64,000 bases of DNA from Alteromonas gracilis (GTDB lineage: Bacteria; Pseudomonadota; Gammaproteobacteria; Enterobacterales; Alteromonadaceae), in contig NZ_PVNO01000002.1 of the NCBI RefSeq assembly GCF_002993325.1, forward strand, positions 248,001-312,000. The letters run 5' to 3'. This document shows, piece after piece, positions 1 through 8,374 of the stretch. A program made the translations under genes and the position numbers. Below the pieces are notes generated by a model. That model did no database searches and was not told the origin of the DNA. It saw nothing but the letters and a program-made list of their open reading frames with translations. Each line of letters starts with the position of its first letter. Within the stretch, counting starts at the first letter, position 1.

Positions 1-696
1 GTGCTGCTTGGGGCCATTGAATATTGGTTGCTTGGGGCATTTCTCACCTTTATTGAACAGAGCATAGTATTGTTTATTTGTATTGGCTGCCCGGTATTGA
101 GGGCGGTCTACAAGAATTTTCTTAATGCTGCTGACCGGGGCGATCTTCAGGCATGCAGTATGTATACCGATCAATTAGGGCATTGCGGCAGTCAAACAGA
201 CAGTGACGGCACTGCCGGAGCAGAAGGTAAAAGCTTTGGTCAACATCTTACTTGGCTTAACTATCAGCATTATGCAGCAGTGATGTTGTGGTTTATCGCC
301 TTTGGTGCACCGGGGGCGTTGTTCTATAGCTTAAGTCGAAGCACAACGGAAGCATTGTGTGATGCTAATCATCCTTTAAAGGTGGCCGCAGGTAGGCTCA
401 TGTTTGCGCTAGATTATATTCCTGTCCGGATAACGGCCTTCGGTATGTTGATGATGGGACATTTTTCCCGAGCGCTTCCAGAGTGGCTAAAATATGCCCT
501 TCAATTCGATGTTTCTGCATACGATGTGCTGACAAAAATTTCCTCAAAAGCCGAGGTGCTCACGCCAGATGAACAGCAGCTACAGGCTGAAAATGCAGCA
601 GTAGAGCCCAAGGTGCTTGTAAAGTTAGCAAAACGTAATGTTATTTTTCTGCTAGCCATTACCTCGGCTTTAACACTTGTAGGTAGCTTGGCATAG
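1..696 (+). CDS. ampE: AmpE-like inner-membrane protein, 5' end outside the window
   Basis: About 231 codons are visible and the frame is open at the left edge, so the GTG at position 1 is probably an internal valine. E. coli AmpE has about 284 residues, so roughly 50 are missing. Hydrophobic stretches are seen near residues 5-35, 88-110 and at the C-terminus (about 213-230). The motif FGAPGALFYSL near residues 101-111 is characteristic of AmpE/CobD-like membrane proteins. AmpE is paired with AmpD in beta-lactamase-induction loci, but its biochemical role is unclear. The order ampE then pdhR-aceEF-lpd is the enterobacterial one with aroP missing, and this supports the call. Confidence 0.85.
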   Translation: MLLGAIEYWLLGAFLTFIEQSIVLFICIGCPVLRAVYKNFLNAADRGDLQACSMYTDQLGHCGSQTDSDGTAGAEGKSFGQHLTWLNYQHYAAVMLWFIAFGAPGALFYSLSRSTTEALCDANHPLKVAAGRLMFALDYIPVRITAFGMLMMGHFSRALPEWLKYALQFDVSAYDVLTKISSKAEVLTPDEQQLQAENAAVEPKVLVKLAKRNVIFLLAITSALTLVGSLA

Positions 697-729
697 CCAA
701 TATTTTTAACATTTAATAAGTGCCAAATG

Positions 730-762
730 TTTGGTCTGTTTATAATTTGTAGACAGATCAAA
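730..762. other. Inverted repeat downstream of ampE
   Basis: The arms TTTGGTCTGT (730-739) and ACAGATCAAA (753-762) pair at 9 of 10 positions around a 13-nt loop, 33 nt after the ampE stop. There is no T-tract, so it is not a convincing terminator. It could be an operator or an mRNA 3' structure. Confidence 0.3.
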
Positions 763-930
763 CCCTTCGCGTCTCATCATTCCTTTGTTTCGCCTCATCA
801 GACCAGTTCTGATTGTTGCGCTTTTCTTAACAAATTCAACAATAAAGCTTAACACGCAGCAATTCTCACTGTGTTTGCTATGCTTGTGAGTATTTACCTC
901 GAAATCGATCTGTCTTAAACTAGATAGGTA

Positions 931-947
931 AAATGGTATTACCAATT
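931..947. promoter_or_regulatory. PdhR operator upstream of pdhR
   Basis: AAATGGTATTACCAATT at 931-947 contains the palindrome TGGTATTACCA and matches the known PdhR box (AATTGGTnnnACCAATT) almost exactly. It lies about 80 bp upstream of the pdhR start, where PdhR would repress its own operon until pyruvate releases it. The rest of the ampE-pdhR gap (697-1026) holds AT-rich promoter-like sequence and no gene I can support. Confidence 0.85.
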
Positions 948-1026
948 GTGGCTGTGGAATAATTATCTCTGATTATTTTTTACATTCACTGCTGTTATAT
1001 CAGCGCTGGTTTAAATTAAAGGATAA

Positions 1027-1782
1027 GTGCAACGCATGCGGCAGCAGCGAAAAAAACTCTCTGATGTAATTACCGAGCAACTCGAGTCAATGATACTCGA
1101 CGGTACCTTGTTGGCGGGTCAAAAACTGCCGCCAGAAAGAGAGCTTGCGCTTGAATTCGATGTTTCTCGACCTTCGTTGAGAGAGGCCATTGGCAATCTA
1201 CAGGCACGCGGATTGGTAGAGCGCAAGCAAGGCGGCGGTACATTTGTAAATCGCAACCTTAATTCTGCCATGACCGACCCGCTGATGGACTTAGTGAGTC
1301 AGCGCCCTGAAACTCAGTTTGATTTGCTTGAATTTCGTCACGCCCTTGAAGGAATGGCGGCTTATTACGCGGCGCTTCGCGGTCAACCAGAAGACTATGA
1401 GGCATTAAAGCAAGCATTAAATGACGTGCCTACGCCCAAAGCCCATGAAAGTAAACGTGCTCAAGCAGAGGCGCTAGGTCAGTTTTACATCATTATGGCA
1501 AGAGCATCGCACAATATGGTGCTGTTGCATGTGATGAGCACCATGCAAAGTATGCTGGTGGACAATATTGAACGAAATTTTGACATGTTGGCAGCGCACC
1601 CTGAAGCAGTGGAAGACATTGCCAAGCAGCGTCGTGAAATTGTAGAAGCTATTGCATCTCGCGACCCTGAAGCTGCGCGTCAAGCATGTAATACGCATTT
1701 GGCGTTTATCGAAAAAACGCTTTTAACCATTAATCAACGCGATACACGTGTACAGCGCGCATTGCGACGATTAGAAATTTAG
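1027..1782 (+). CDS. pdhR: Pyruvate-responsive GntR/FadR-family repressor
   Basis: This 251-residue regulator has an N-terminal winged helix (about residues 10-75: LPPERELALEFDVSRPSLREA, then a QGGGTFV wing) and a C-terminal FCD ligand domain. In E. coli PdhR senses pyruvate and represses pdhR-aceEF-lpd and respiratory genes. The N-terminus (RQQRKKLSDVI) resembles E. coli PdhR. The GTG at 1027 has an AAAGGA only 3 nt upstream and the ATG at 1036 has it 12 nt upstream, so the start is uncertain by three codons. The upstream operator and the aceEF-lpd genes behind it make the assignment secure. Confidence 0.93.
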   Translation: MQRMRQQRKKLSDVITEQLESMILDGTLLAGQKLPPERELALEFDVSRPSLREAIGNLQARGLVERKQGGGTFVNRNLNSAMTDPLMDLVSQRPETQFDLLEFRHALEGMAAYYAALRGQPEDYEALKQALNDVPTPKAHESKRAQAEALGQFYIIMARASHNMVLLHVMSTMQSMLVDNIERNFDMLAAHPEAVEDIAKQRREIVEAIASRDPEAARQACNTHLAFIEKTLLTINQRDTRVQRALRRLEI

Positions 1783-1989
1783 TTACTTAGCTTTGCTTTC
1801 AAAAGAGCTAGTTAGCTATTCATTCGCAGAGGCCGGTCAGGTTTTTTCCTGTGCCACTGCAAAAGCAGGTGAGCCAGATTGGGTCACTGTGAGTACAACG
1901 TAATTTAGTTTTCCTTCTTTTAGCGCCTTTATGATAAGAGGCAATGCTAAGGGAGGATTTTCTATATAAGCAAAAAATAGGATGGCACC

Positions 1990-4665
1990 ATGTCTGATAT
2001 GATGCACCAAGATGTAGATCCTCAAGAAACTAAAGAGTGGATTGATGCGCTTGAGTCGGTTTTAGAAGAGGAAGGCGTAGAACGCGCCCACTATTTACTC
2101 GAAAAACTTATTGATAAAGCACGTCGCAGCGGAGCGCATTTACCGTATGACGCTACTACTGCCTACATCAATACTATCCCAGCAGCGCAAGAACCAAAAA
2201 TGCCTGGTGACTTGACCATCGAAGCGCGCATCCGTGCGGCGATTCGTTGGAACGCGTTGATGATTGTATTGCGTGCATCGAAAAAAGATCTAGAGCTTGG
2301 TGGCCACATTGGTAGCTTCGCATCATCGGCTATGCTTTATGATGTAGGTTTTAACCATTTCTTTAAAGCACCTAATGAAAACCAAGGCGGCGACTTTATT
2401 TTCGCGCAGGGCCATATTTCTCCAGGAATTTATGCGCGTTCTTACATGGAAGGCAATTTAACTGAAGAGCAGTTGAATAACTTCCGTCAAGAATGTGCGG
2501 GCGATGGTCTATCGTCTTACCCACACCCTCACTTGATGAAAGACTACTGGCAGTTCCCAACCGTATCTATGGGGCTTGGTCCGCTTCAAGCAATTTACAC
2601 AGCACGTTTCCTTAAGTACCTAACTAATCGTGGTATTAAAGACTGCTCAGGTCAGCGCGTATACTGCTACATGGGTGACGGTGAGTGTGATGAGCCAGAA
2701 AGCTTGGGTGCAATTGGCCTTGCGTCTCGCGAAGGCCTAGACAACCTAACGTTCGTTATTAACTGTAACCTACAGCGCCTAGACGGCCCTGTACGTGGTA
2801 ACGGCAAAATTATCCAAGAACTTGAAGGTACGTTCCGCGGCGCAGGCTGGGAAGTAGTGAAAGTCATTTGGGGCAGCTACTGGGATGAGCTACTAGCTCG
2901 TGATAAATCAGGCAAGCTAATCCAGCTTATGGGTGAAACAGTAGACGGTGAATACCAGAACTGTAAAGCCAAAGGCGGCAAATATACTCGCGAGAACTTC
3001 TTTAACAAGTACCCAGAAACAGCGGCGCTTGTGGCGAACATGTCTGATGATGACATTTGGCGTTTGAACCGTGGTGGTCACGACCCAGTTAAAGTATTCG
3101 CAGCATATCAAAAAGCGATTGATACAAAAGGTCGTCCAACAGTCATCCTTGCTAAAACGGTTAAAGGTTTCGGTCTTGGTGCATCAGGTGAAGCACAAAA
3201 CGTAGCGCACAACGTTAAGAAAATGGACGTTGAGTCAATCAAAGTATTCCGCGACCGTTTCAATATTCCAGTAGCAGACGACAAGATTGCTGACTTACCT
3301 TACTTCAAATTCGACGAAGATAGCGAAGAAATGAAGTATCTTCGGGCACGTCGCGAAGCACTAGGTGGTTACCTGCCTTCTCGCCGTGAGCAAGCCGAAG
3401 AGCAGCTTGAAATTCCTGAGTTAAGCGCGTTTGACGCTATCTTAAAAGGTTCAGGCGACCGTCAAGTTTCATCAACCATGACCTTTGTTCGTGTACTAAA
3501 TGCGCTACTGAAAGACAAGAAAATTGGTAAGCGTATTGTGCCAATTATTCCTGATGAAGCCCGTACCTTCGGTATGGAAGGCTTGTTCCGTCAGGTAGGT
3601 ATTTACGCCAACGAAGGCCAGAAATACGTACCTCAGGACGCCGATCAGGTAGCTTATTATCGCGAAGATAAGAAAGGCCAAGTACTTCAAGAAGGTATTA
3701 ATGAGCTAGGTGCAATGGCATCGTGGGTTGCGTCGGGTACGTCTTACTCAACGTGTAACGCTACCACTATTCCGTTCTACATCTACTACTCAATGTTTGG
3801 TTTCCAACGTGTTGGCGACTTAGCATGGGCAGCAGGCGATAGCCAAGCACGTGGTTTCCTTTTAGGCGCAACAGCAGGTAGAACAACCCTTAACGGTGAA
3901 GGCCTTCAGCACCAGGACGGTCACTCTCACGTTCAGGCAAACCTTATTCCTAACTGTATTACTTACGATCCAACATACGGTTACGAAGTAGCAGTTATCA
4001 TTCAAGACGGTCTACGTCGTATGTACGGTAATAACGAAAATATCTTCTATTACCTAACGTTGATGAACGAAAACTATCAGCACCCTGCAATGCCTGAAGA
4101 AGAGGGTATTGAAGAGAAGATTATTAAAGGTATCTATAAGCTTGAGCGTGTTGAAAACGACAAGTCGAAGCTTAATGTACAGCTGATGGGCTCGGGCACT
4201 ATCTTGAACGAAGTACGTAAAGCGGCACAAATTCTATGTGACGATTACAACGTGTCTTCTGACGTTTACTCAGTGACCTCGTTTAACGAACTAGCGCGTG
4301 AAGGTCAAGACGTAGCGCGTTGGAACATGCTAAACCCAGAAGCTGAACAAAAAGTACCTTACATTGGTCAGGTTATTACGAAAGACGCAGGCCCTGCGAT
4401 TTCTGCCACTGACTATGTGAAGAACTACTCAGACCAAGTACGTGCATTTATCGACACTGAATACCGCTGCCTAGGTACAGACGGTTTTGGTCGAAGCGAT
4501 AGCCGTGAAAACTTGCGTACTCACTTTGAAGTTAATGCGTCATACATTGTGGTGGCATCACTTTATGAATTGGCTCAGCGCGGTGACGTTGAGAAGAAAG
4601 TGGTAGCAGAAGCCATTAAGCGTTTTGAAATTAACGCTGAAAAACTTAACCCACTTTACGCGTAA
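1990..4665 (+). CDS. aceE: Pyruvate dehydrogenase E1 component (homodimeric type)
   Basis: The 891-residue protein decarboxylates pyruvate with thiamine diphosphate and transfers the acetyl group to lipoyl-AceF in the cytoplasm. The ThDP motif starts with GDGECDEPE at residue 229 and ends with the NCN of VINCNLQRLDGPVRGN. Length and domain order match the single-chain alpha2 E1 of gammaproteobacteria. The 207-bp gap from pdhR has no terminator and ends in AGGATGGCACC before the ATG, so pdhR read-through is likely. aceF follows after 21 nt. Confidence 0.97.
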   Translation: MSDMMHQDVDPQETKEWIDALESVLEEEGVERAHYLLEKLIDKARRSGAHLPYDATTAYINTIPAAQEPKMPGDLTIEARIRAAIRWNALMIVLRASKKDLELGGHIGSFASSAMLYDVGFNHFFKAPNENQGGDFIFAQGHISPGIYARSYMEGNLTEEQLNNFRQECAGDGLSSYPHPHLMKDYWQFPTVSMGLGPLQAIYTARFLKYLTNRGIKDCSGQRVYCYMGDGECDEPESLGAIGLASREGLDNLTFVINCNLQRLDGPVRGNGKIIQELEGTFRGAGWEVVKVIWGSYWDELLARDKSGKLIQLMGETVDGEYQNCKAKGGKYTRENFFNKYPETAALVANMSDDDIWRLNRGGHDPVKVFAAYQKAIDTKGRPTVILAKTVKGFGLGASGEAQNVAHNVKKMDVESIKVFRDRFNIPVADDKIADLPYFKFDEDSEEMKYLRARREALGGYLPSRREQAEEQLEIPELSAFDAILKGSGDRQVSSTMTFVRVLNALLKDKKIGKRIVPIIPDEARTFGMEGLFRQVGIYANEGQKYVPQDADQVAYYREDKKGQVLQEGINELGAMASWVASGTSYSTCNATTIPFYIYYSMFGFQRVGDLAWAAGDSQARGFLLGATAGRTTLNGEGLQHQDGHSHVQANLIPNCITYDPTYGYEVAVIIQDGLRRMYGNNENIFYYLTLMNENYQHPAMPEEEGIEEKIIKGIYKLERVENDKSKLNVQLMGSGTILNEVRKAAQILCDDYNVSSDVYSVTSFNELAREGQDVARWNMLNPEAEQKVPYIGQVITKDAGPAISATDYVKNYSDQVRAFIDTEYRCLGTDGFGRSDSRENLRTHFEVNASYIVVASLYELAQRGDVEKKVVAEAIKRFEINAEKLNPLYA

Positions 4666-4686
4666 GCCAGATAAGGTATTTTACAT

Positions 4687-6732
4687 ATGTCAGATATTCA
4701 AAAGATTATCGTACCCGATGTAGGTGGCGACGAAGTTGAAGTTATCGAGCTATGTGTTGCCGTAGGCGACAACATCGAAGCCGATGAAGGCGTTGTTACT
4801 GTTGAAAGTGACAAAGCGTCAATGGACATCCCTGCACCGTTTGAAGGTGAGATTGTGAGCCTGTCTGTATCAGTAGGCGATAAAATCAAAGAAGGCGATG
4901 TGATTGGTGAAATGAAAGTTGCTGGTGGCGATAGTGCTGCTGAAGAATCATCTTCAGACGATGCTTCACAAAAAGAAGCGCCAAAGCAAGAAGAAGCACC
5001 TAAAGAAGAAAGTAAATCAGACGCAGCACCAGCTGCCTCTGGCGGCAGCGAAGTGATTGAAGTTGCCGTGCCAGATATCGGTTCTGACGATGAAGTTGAC
5101 GTAATCGATGTATTGGTTTCAGTGGGCGACACCATCGAAAAAGAAGATGGCCTCATTACCCTTGAGACCGATAAAGCGACCATGGATGTTCCTTCAACCC
5201 ATGCGGGTACCGTAAAGGAAGTACTTATCAGTAATGGCGATAAGGTTAAAGAAGGTACGGTAGTGATCAAGCTTGAGATTGCTGGCGAAGGCGGTTCAAG
5301 TGGTTCGTCTTCAAACGAGGCCGCAGAGGAGTCAGAATCGGCATCAAGCAAAGATTCAAGCCAACAGGATGCTCAACAAGAATCGACGCAAGAAGAGTCA
5401 AGTGATGCTTCAAGCAGTGAAACCATTGAAGTAGCAGTGCCAGACATTGGCGAAGACGGTGAAGTTGACGTTATTGATGTGCTTGTGTCTGTTGGCGACA
5501 CCGTTGAAAAAGAAGACGGCCTAATTACGCTAGAAACTGATAAAGCCACCATGGATGTACCTTCAACACACGCAGGTACTATCAAGGAAGTCTTTATCAA
5601 AACCGGTGACAAAGTTAAGCAAGGTACTTTGGTTGTTAAACTAGAGACCAGCGGTGGTTCGTCTTCACAAGCGTCATCAGAACCGAAAGCTGAAAAGCAA
5701 GCTGACGCGCCTAAGCAAGAAACGCCTAAGCAAGAGTCGCAGCAAGAGGCCTCGCAAGGTCGTTCACCGGTACCTCCTGCTCCTGAATCAAAAGGTAACG
5801 GCAAAGCGCACGCGTCGCCTTCGGTACGCCGAATTGCTCGCGAATTCGGTGTAGATCTAACTCAGGTTAATGGCTCTGGCCCTAAAAACCGTATCTTGAA
5901 AGAAGACGTTCAGGCTTACGTAAAAGCTGAGCTTGCGAAACCTCGCACAGCAGCGGCTTCTGGCAGTGCGCCAGCAGGCGACAACGTACTTCAAATTGTA
6001 CCGGTTAAACCTGTTGATCACAGCAAGTTTGGTGAGATTGAAGAACAGAAACTTTCTCGTATTCAAAAGATCTCTGGGCCGTTCTTACACCGTAACTGGG
6101 CGACGATTCCGCACGTTACACAGTTCGACGAAGCCGATATCACTGACGTTGAAGAATTCCGTAAAGAGCAAAACGCTTACCACGCGAAGATTAAGTCTGG
6201 TCTTAAGATCACGCCACTTGTTTTCGTAATGAAAGCGGTAGCAAAAGCCCTTGAGAAATACGAAGTATTCAACTCGTCACTGTCTGACGACGGCGAAAGC
6301 TTAATCATCAAGAAATTCATCAATATTGGTATTGCGGTTGAAACACCGGGAGGCCTTGTTGTACCTGTTATTCGTGACGTGAATAAAAAAGGTATTGAAG
6401 AACTTTCTCGGGAGCTGATCGAAACATCTAAGAAAGCCCGTGAAGGTAAGCTTAAAGCAGCGGATATGCAGGGCGGTACATTTACTATCTCTAGCCTTGG
6501 TGGTATCGGCGGTACAGCGTTTACGCCTATTGTAAATGCACCAGAAGTCGCCATATTGGGTGTATCTAAGTCTGAGATGAAGCCTAAGTGGAATGGTAAA
6601 GAGTTTGAGCCGCGCTTGATGGTGCCGCTAAGCCTGTCTTATGACCACCGAGTAATCGATGGTGCGGTAGGTGCAAGATTCTCTACTGAGGTTGCTGCAA
6701 ACCTAACTGACTTACGCAGAATCATACTTTAA
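4687..6732 (+). CDS. aceF: Dihydrolipoamide acetyltransferase (PDH E2) with three lipoyl domains
   Basis: The 681-residue core of the pyruvate dehydrogenase complex transfers acetyl from lipoamide to CoA. Three lipoyl domains carry the lipoylated lysines K43 (SDKAS), K163 and K286 (both TDKAT). A peripheral-subunit-binding domain lies at about 375-411 (ASPSVRRIAREFGVDL). The catalytic domain has the terminal DHRVIDG motif with H654 and D658. Domains 2 and 3 are almost identical over about 45 residues, including DVIDVLVSVGDT and ETDKATMDVPSTHAGT. The linkers are rich in Glu, Ser, Gln and Lys rather than the Ala/Pro type of E. coli. It is slightly longer than E. coli AceF (630). Confidence 0.97.
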   Translation: MSDIQKIIVPDVGGDEVEVIELCVAVGDNIEADEGVVTVESDKASMDIPAPFEGEIVSLSVSVGDKIKEGDVIGEMKVAGGDSAAEESSSDDASQKEAPKQEEAPKEESKSDAAPAASGGSEVIEVAVPDIGSDDEVDVIDVLVSVGDTIEKEDGLITLETDKATMDVPSTHAGTVKEVLISNGDKVKEGTVVIKLEIAGEGGSSGSSSNEAAEESESASSKDSSQQDAQQESTQEESSDASSSETIEVAVPDIGEDGEVDVIDVLVSVGDTVEKEDGLITLETDKATMDVPSTHAGTIKEVFIKTGDKVKQGTLVVKLETSGGSSSQASSEPKAEKQADAPKQETPKQESQQEASQGRSPVPPAPESKGNGKAHASPSVRRIAREFGVDLTQVNGSGPKNRILKEDVQAYVKAELAKPRTAAASGSAPAGDNVLQIVPVKPVDHSKFGEIEEQKLSRIQKISGPFLHRNWATIPHVTQFDEADITDVEEFRKEQNAYHAKIKSGLKITPLVFVMKAVAKALEKYEVFNSSLSDDGESLIIKKFINIGIAVETPGGLVVPVIRDVNKKGIEELSRELIETSKKAREGKLKAADMQGGTFTISSLGGIGGTAFTPIVNAPEVAILGVSKSEMKPKWNGKEFEPRLMVPLSLSYDHRVIDGAVGARFSTEVAANLTDLRRIIL

Positions 6733-6734
6733 AT

Positions 6735-6793
6735 AAAAGGCCGAAAAAGTTTACAATATCAGTAACATTTTCGATGATTTTATCAGCCTTTTT
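6735..6793 (+). terminator. Possible partial terminator or attenuator after aceF
   Basis: AAAAGGC shortly after the aceF stop can pair with GCCTTTTT near 6786-6793 around a long loop. Inside the loop CGAAAA and TTTTCG can form an inner stem. The 3' T-run fits a weak terminator that would reduce lpd expression relative to aceEF. Confidence 0.35.
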
Positions 6794-6804
6794 GACGGCA
6801 TTTA

Positions 6805-6838
6805 GGTTATGCTATTACGCAAAAGTAATAGCATGACC
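6805..6838. promoter_or_regulatory. 14-bp inverted repeat in front of lpd
   Basis: The arms GGTTATGCTATTAC (6805-6818) and GTAATAGCATGACC (6825-6838) match with one mismatch around a 6-nt GCAAAA loop, 26 nt before the lpd ATG. There is no T-tract. It could be an mRNA stem at the leader of lpd or an operator for an unidentified regulator. Confidence 0.6.
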
Positions 6839-6864
6839 CTACAAGAACAGGATTGAGGTTCACA

Positions 6865-8286
6865 ATGAGCGAAATTAAAACGCAATTGGTGGTACTGGGC
6901 GGCGGCCCTGGCGGTTATTCAGCAGCATTCCGTGCGGCTGACTTAGGTATTGAAACGGTTATCGTAGACTCTCGCGACACCCTAGGTGGCGTTTGTCTTA
7001 ACGTTGGCTGTATCCCTTCAAAAGCCCTTCTTCACGTTGCTAAAGTGATGAAAGAAGCGAAGCACCTTGCAAGTCACGGTGTGTCGTTTGGCGAGCCAAC
7101 CATCGATTTAGATAAAATCCGCGAGTACAAAGACGGCGTTGTTAAGCAATTAACGAATGGCCTTAGCGGTATGTCTAAAATGCGTAAAACCAAGCATGTA
7201 CAAGGCTTCGGTAAATTTACAGGCGCAAACACCCTAGAAGTAAAAAATGGTGACGACGTTACTACTATTACTTTTGAAAAGGCGATTATTGCTGCAGGTT
7301 CTGAGCCGGTAAGCCTACCGTTCATTCCAGAAGATGATCGTGTAATCGACTCAACTGGCGCACTGGAAATGAAAGATATTCCAGAAAAAATGCTAGTACT
7401 AGGCGGTGGTATCATCGGCTTGGAAATGGGTACTGTGTACGAAGCACTTGGCTCAAAAATTGATGTAGTTGAATTCTTAGACCAGCTAATTCCAGCAGCT
7501 GACAAAGACATCATGAAAGTATTCATGAAGGACTACAAAGAAAAATTCAACATTATGCTAGAAACCAAAGTAACTGCGGTTGAAGCAAAAGACGACGGTC
7601 TTTATGTAACGTTTGAAGGCAAGAATGCACCTTCAGAACAAGTTCGTTACGATAAAGTATTGGTTGCTGTTGGCCGTAAGCCAAACGGTAAACTAGTTGG
7701 CGCAGACGCTGCTGGCGTTAATGTTGACGAGCGTGGCTTTATCAATGTTGATAAGCAAATGCGTACTAACGTTGACCACATTTTCGCAATCGGTGACCTT
7801 GTAGGTCAGCCAATGCTTGCCCACAAAGCAGTACATGAAGGTCACGTTGCAGCAGAAGTTATCGCTGGGCAGAAGCATTACTTCGACCCACGCGGCATTC
7901 CTTCAGTAGCTTACACTGAGCCAGAAGTTGCTTGGGTTGGTGTTACTGAGAAAGAAGCGAAAGAGCAAGGCTTAAGCTACGAAACAGCGACATTCCCATG
8001 GGCTGCGTCTGGTCGTGCTATTGCCTCTGATGCAACTAACGGTATGACCAAGATGATTTTCGACAAAGAAACAGGTCGAGTTATTGGTGGTGCAATGGTG
8101 GGTACTAACGCAGGCGAAATGCTAGGCGAAATTGGCCTTGCACTAGAAATGGGTGCTGATGCAGAAGACGTAGCACTTACCATTCACGCTCACCCAACGC
8201 TTAACGAGTCTATCGGTCTTGCGTCTGAAATCTTCGAAGGAAGCATCACAGACTTGCCAAATCCGAAAGCGAAGAAAAAGAAGTAA
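6865..8286 (+). CDS. lpd: Dihydrolipoamide dehydrogenase (E3)
   Basis: This FAD-dependent oxidoreductase reoxidises dihydrolipoamide with NAD+ for the pyruvate and 2-oxoglutarate dehydrogenases and for glycine cleavage (gcv genes at 55.6-60.2 kb). The FAD motif GGGPGGYSAAF is at residues 12-22, the redox pair C44/C49 lies in GGVCLNVGC, an NAD site is seen in VLGGGIIGLEMG, and the His-Glu dyad H443/E448 is in HAHPTLNES. The ATG at 6865 is chosen over a TTG at 6853 because GAGG lies 6 nt upstream and the family starts MSEIKTQ. The protein ends in a lysine-rich tail. Confidence 0.97.
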   Translation: MSEIKTQLVVLGGGPGGYSAAFRAADLGIETVIVDSRDTLGGVCLNVGCIPSKALLHVAKVMKEAKHLASHGVSFGEPTIDLDKIREYKDGVVKQLTNGLSGMSKMRKTKHVQGFGKFTGANTLEVKNGDDVTTITFEKAIIAAGSEPVSLPFIPEDDRVIDSTGALEMKDIPEKMLVLGGGIIGLEMGTVYEALGSKIDVVEFLDQLIPAADKDIMKVFMKDYKEKFNIMLETKVTAVEAKDDGLYVTFEGKNAPSEQVRYDKVLVAVGRKPNGKLVGADAAGVNVDERGFINVDKQMRTNVDHIFAIGDLVGQPMLAHKAVHEGHVAAEVIAGQKHYFDPRGIPSVAYTEPEVAWVGVTEKEAKEQGLSYETATFPWAASGRAIASDATNGMTKMIFDKETGRVIGGAMVGTNAGEMLGEIGLALEMGADAEDVALTIHAHPTLNESIGLASEIFEGSITDLPNPKAKKKK

Positions 8287-8308
8287 ACGTCTTTTTCGCG
8301 AATTAATT

Positions 8309-8336
8309 AAAACCCGCTCAACGAGCGGGTTTTTTG
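8309..8336 (+). terminator. Rho-independent terminator after lpd
   Basis: ACCCGCTC and GAGCGGGT form a GC-rich stem followed by TTTTTT, about 25 nt after the lpd stop. The A-run on the left could also let it serve the converging gene on the minus strand. Confidence 0.9.
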
Positions 8337-8374
8337 TTATTTACATTAGTAAATTCTGCGCAATATCTCTATTT

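Noticed and set aside
706..945. A 79-codon minus-strand frame in the ampE-pdhR gap
   Set aside because: It ends over the PdhR operator and has no ribosome binding site; treated as chance.
4698..5351. A 217-codon open frame on the minus strand inside aceF
   Set aside because: It is the antisense shadow of the repetitive acidic lipoyl-linker coding sequence; composition is dominated by Ser and Thr and there is no ribosome binding site or homology.
6853..6864. TTG start for lpd four codons upstream
   Set aside because: The ATG at 6865 has the properly spaced GAGG and matches the family N-terminus.
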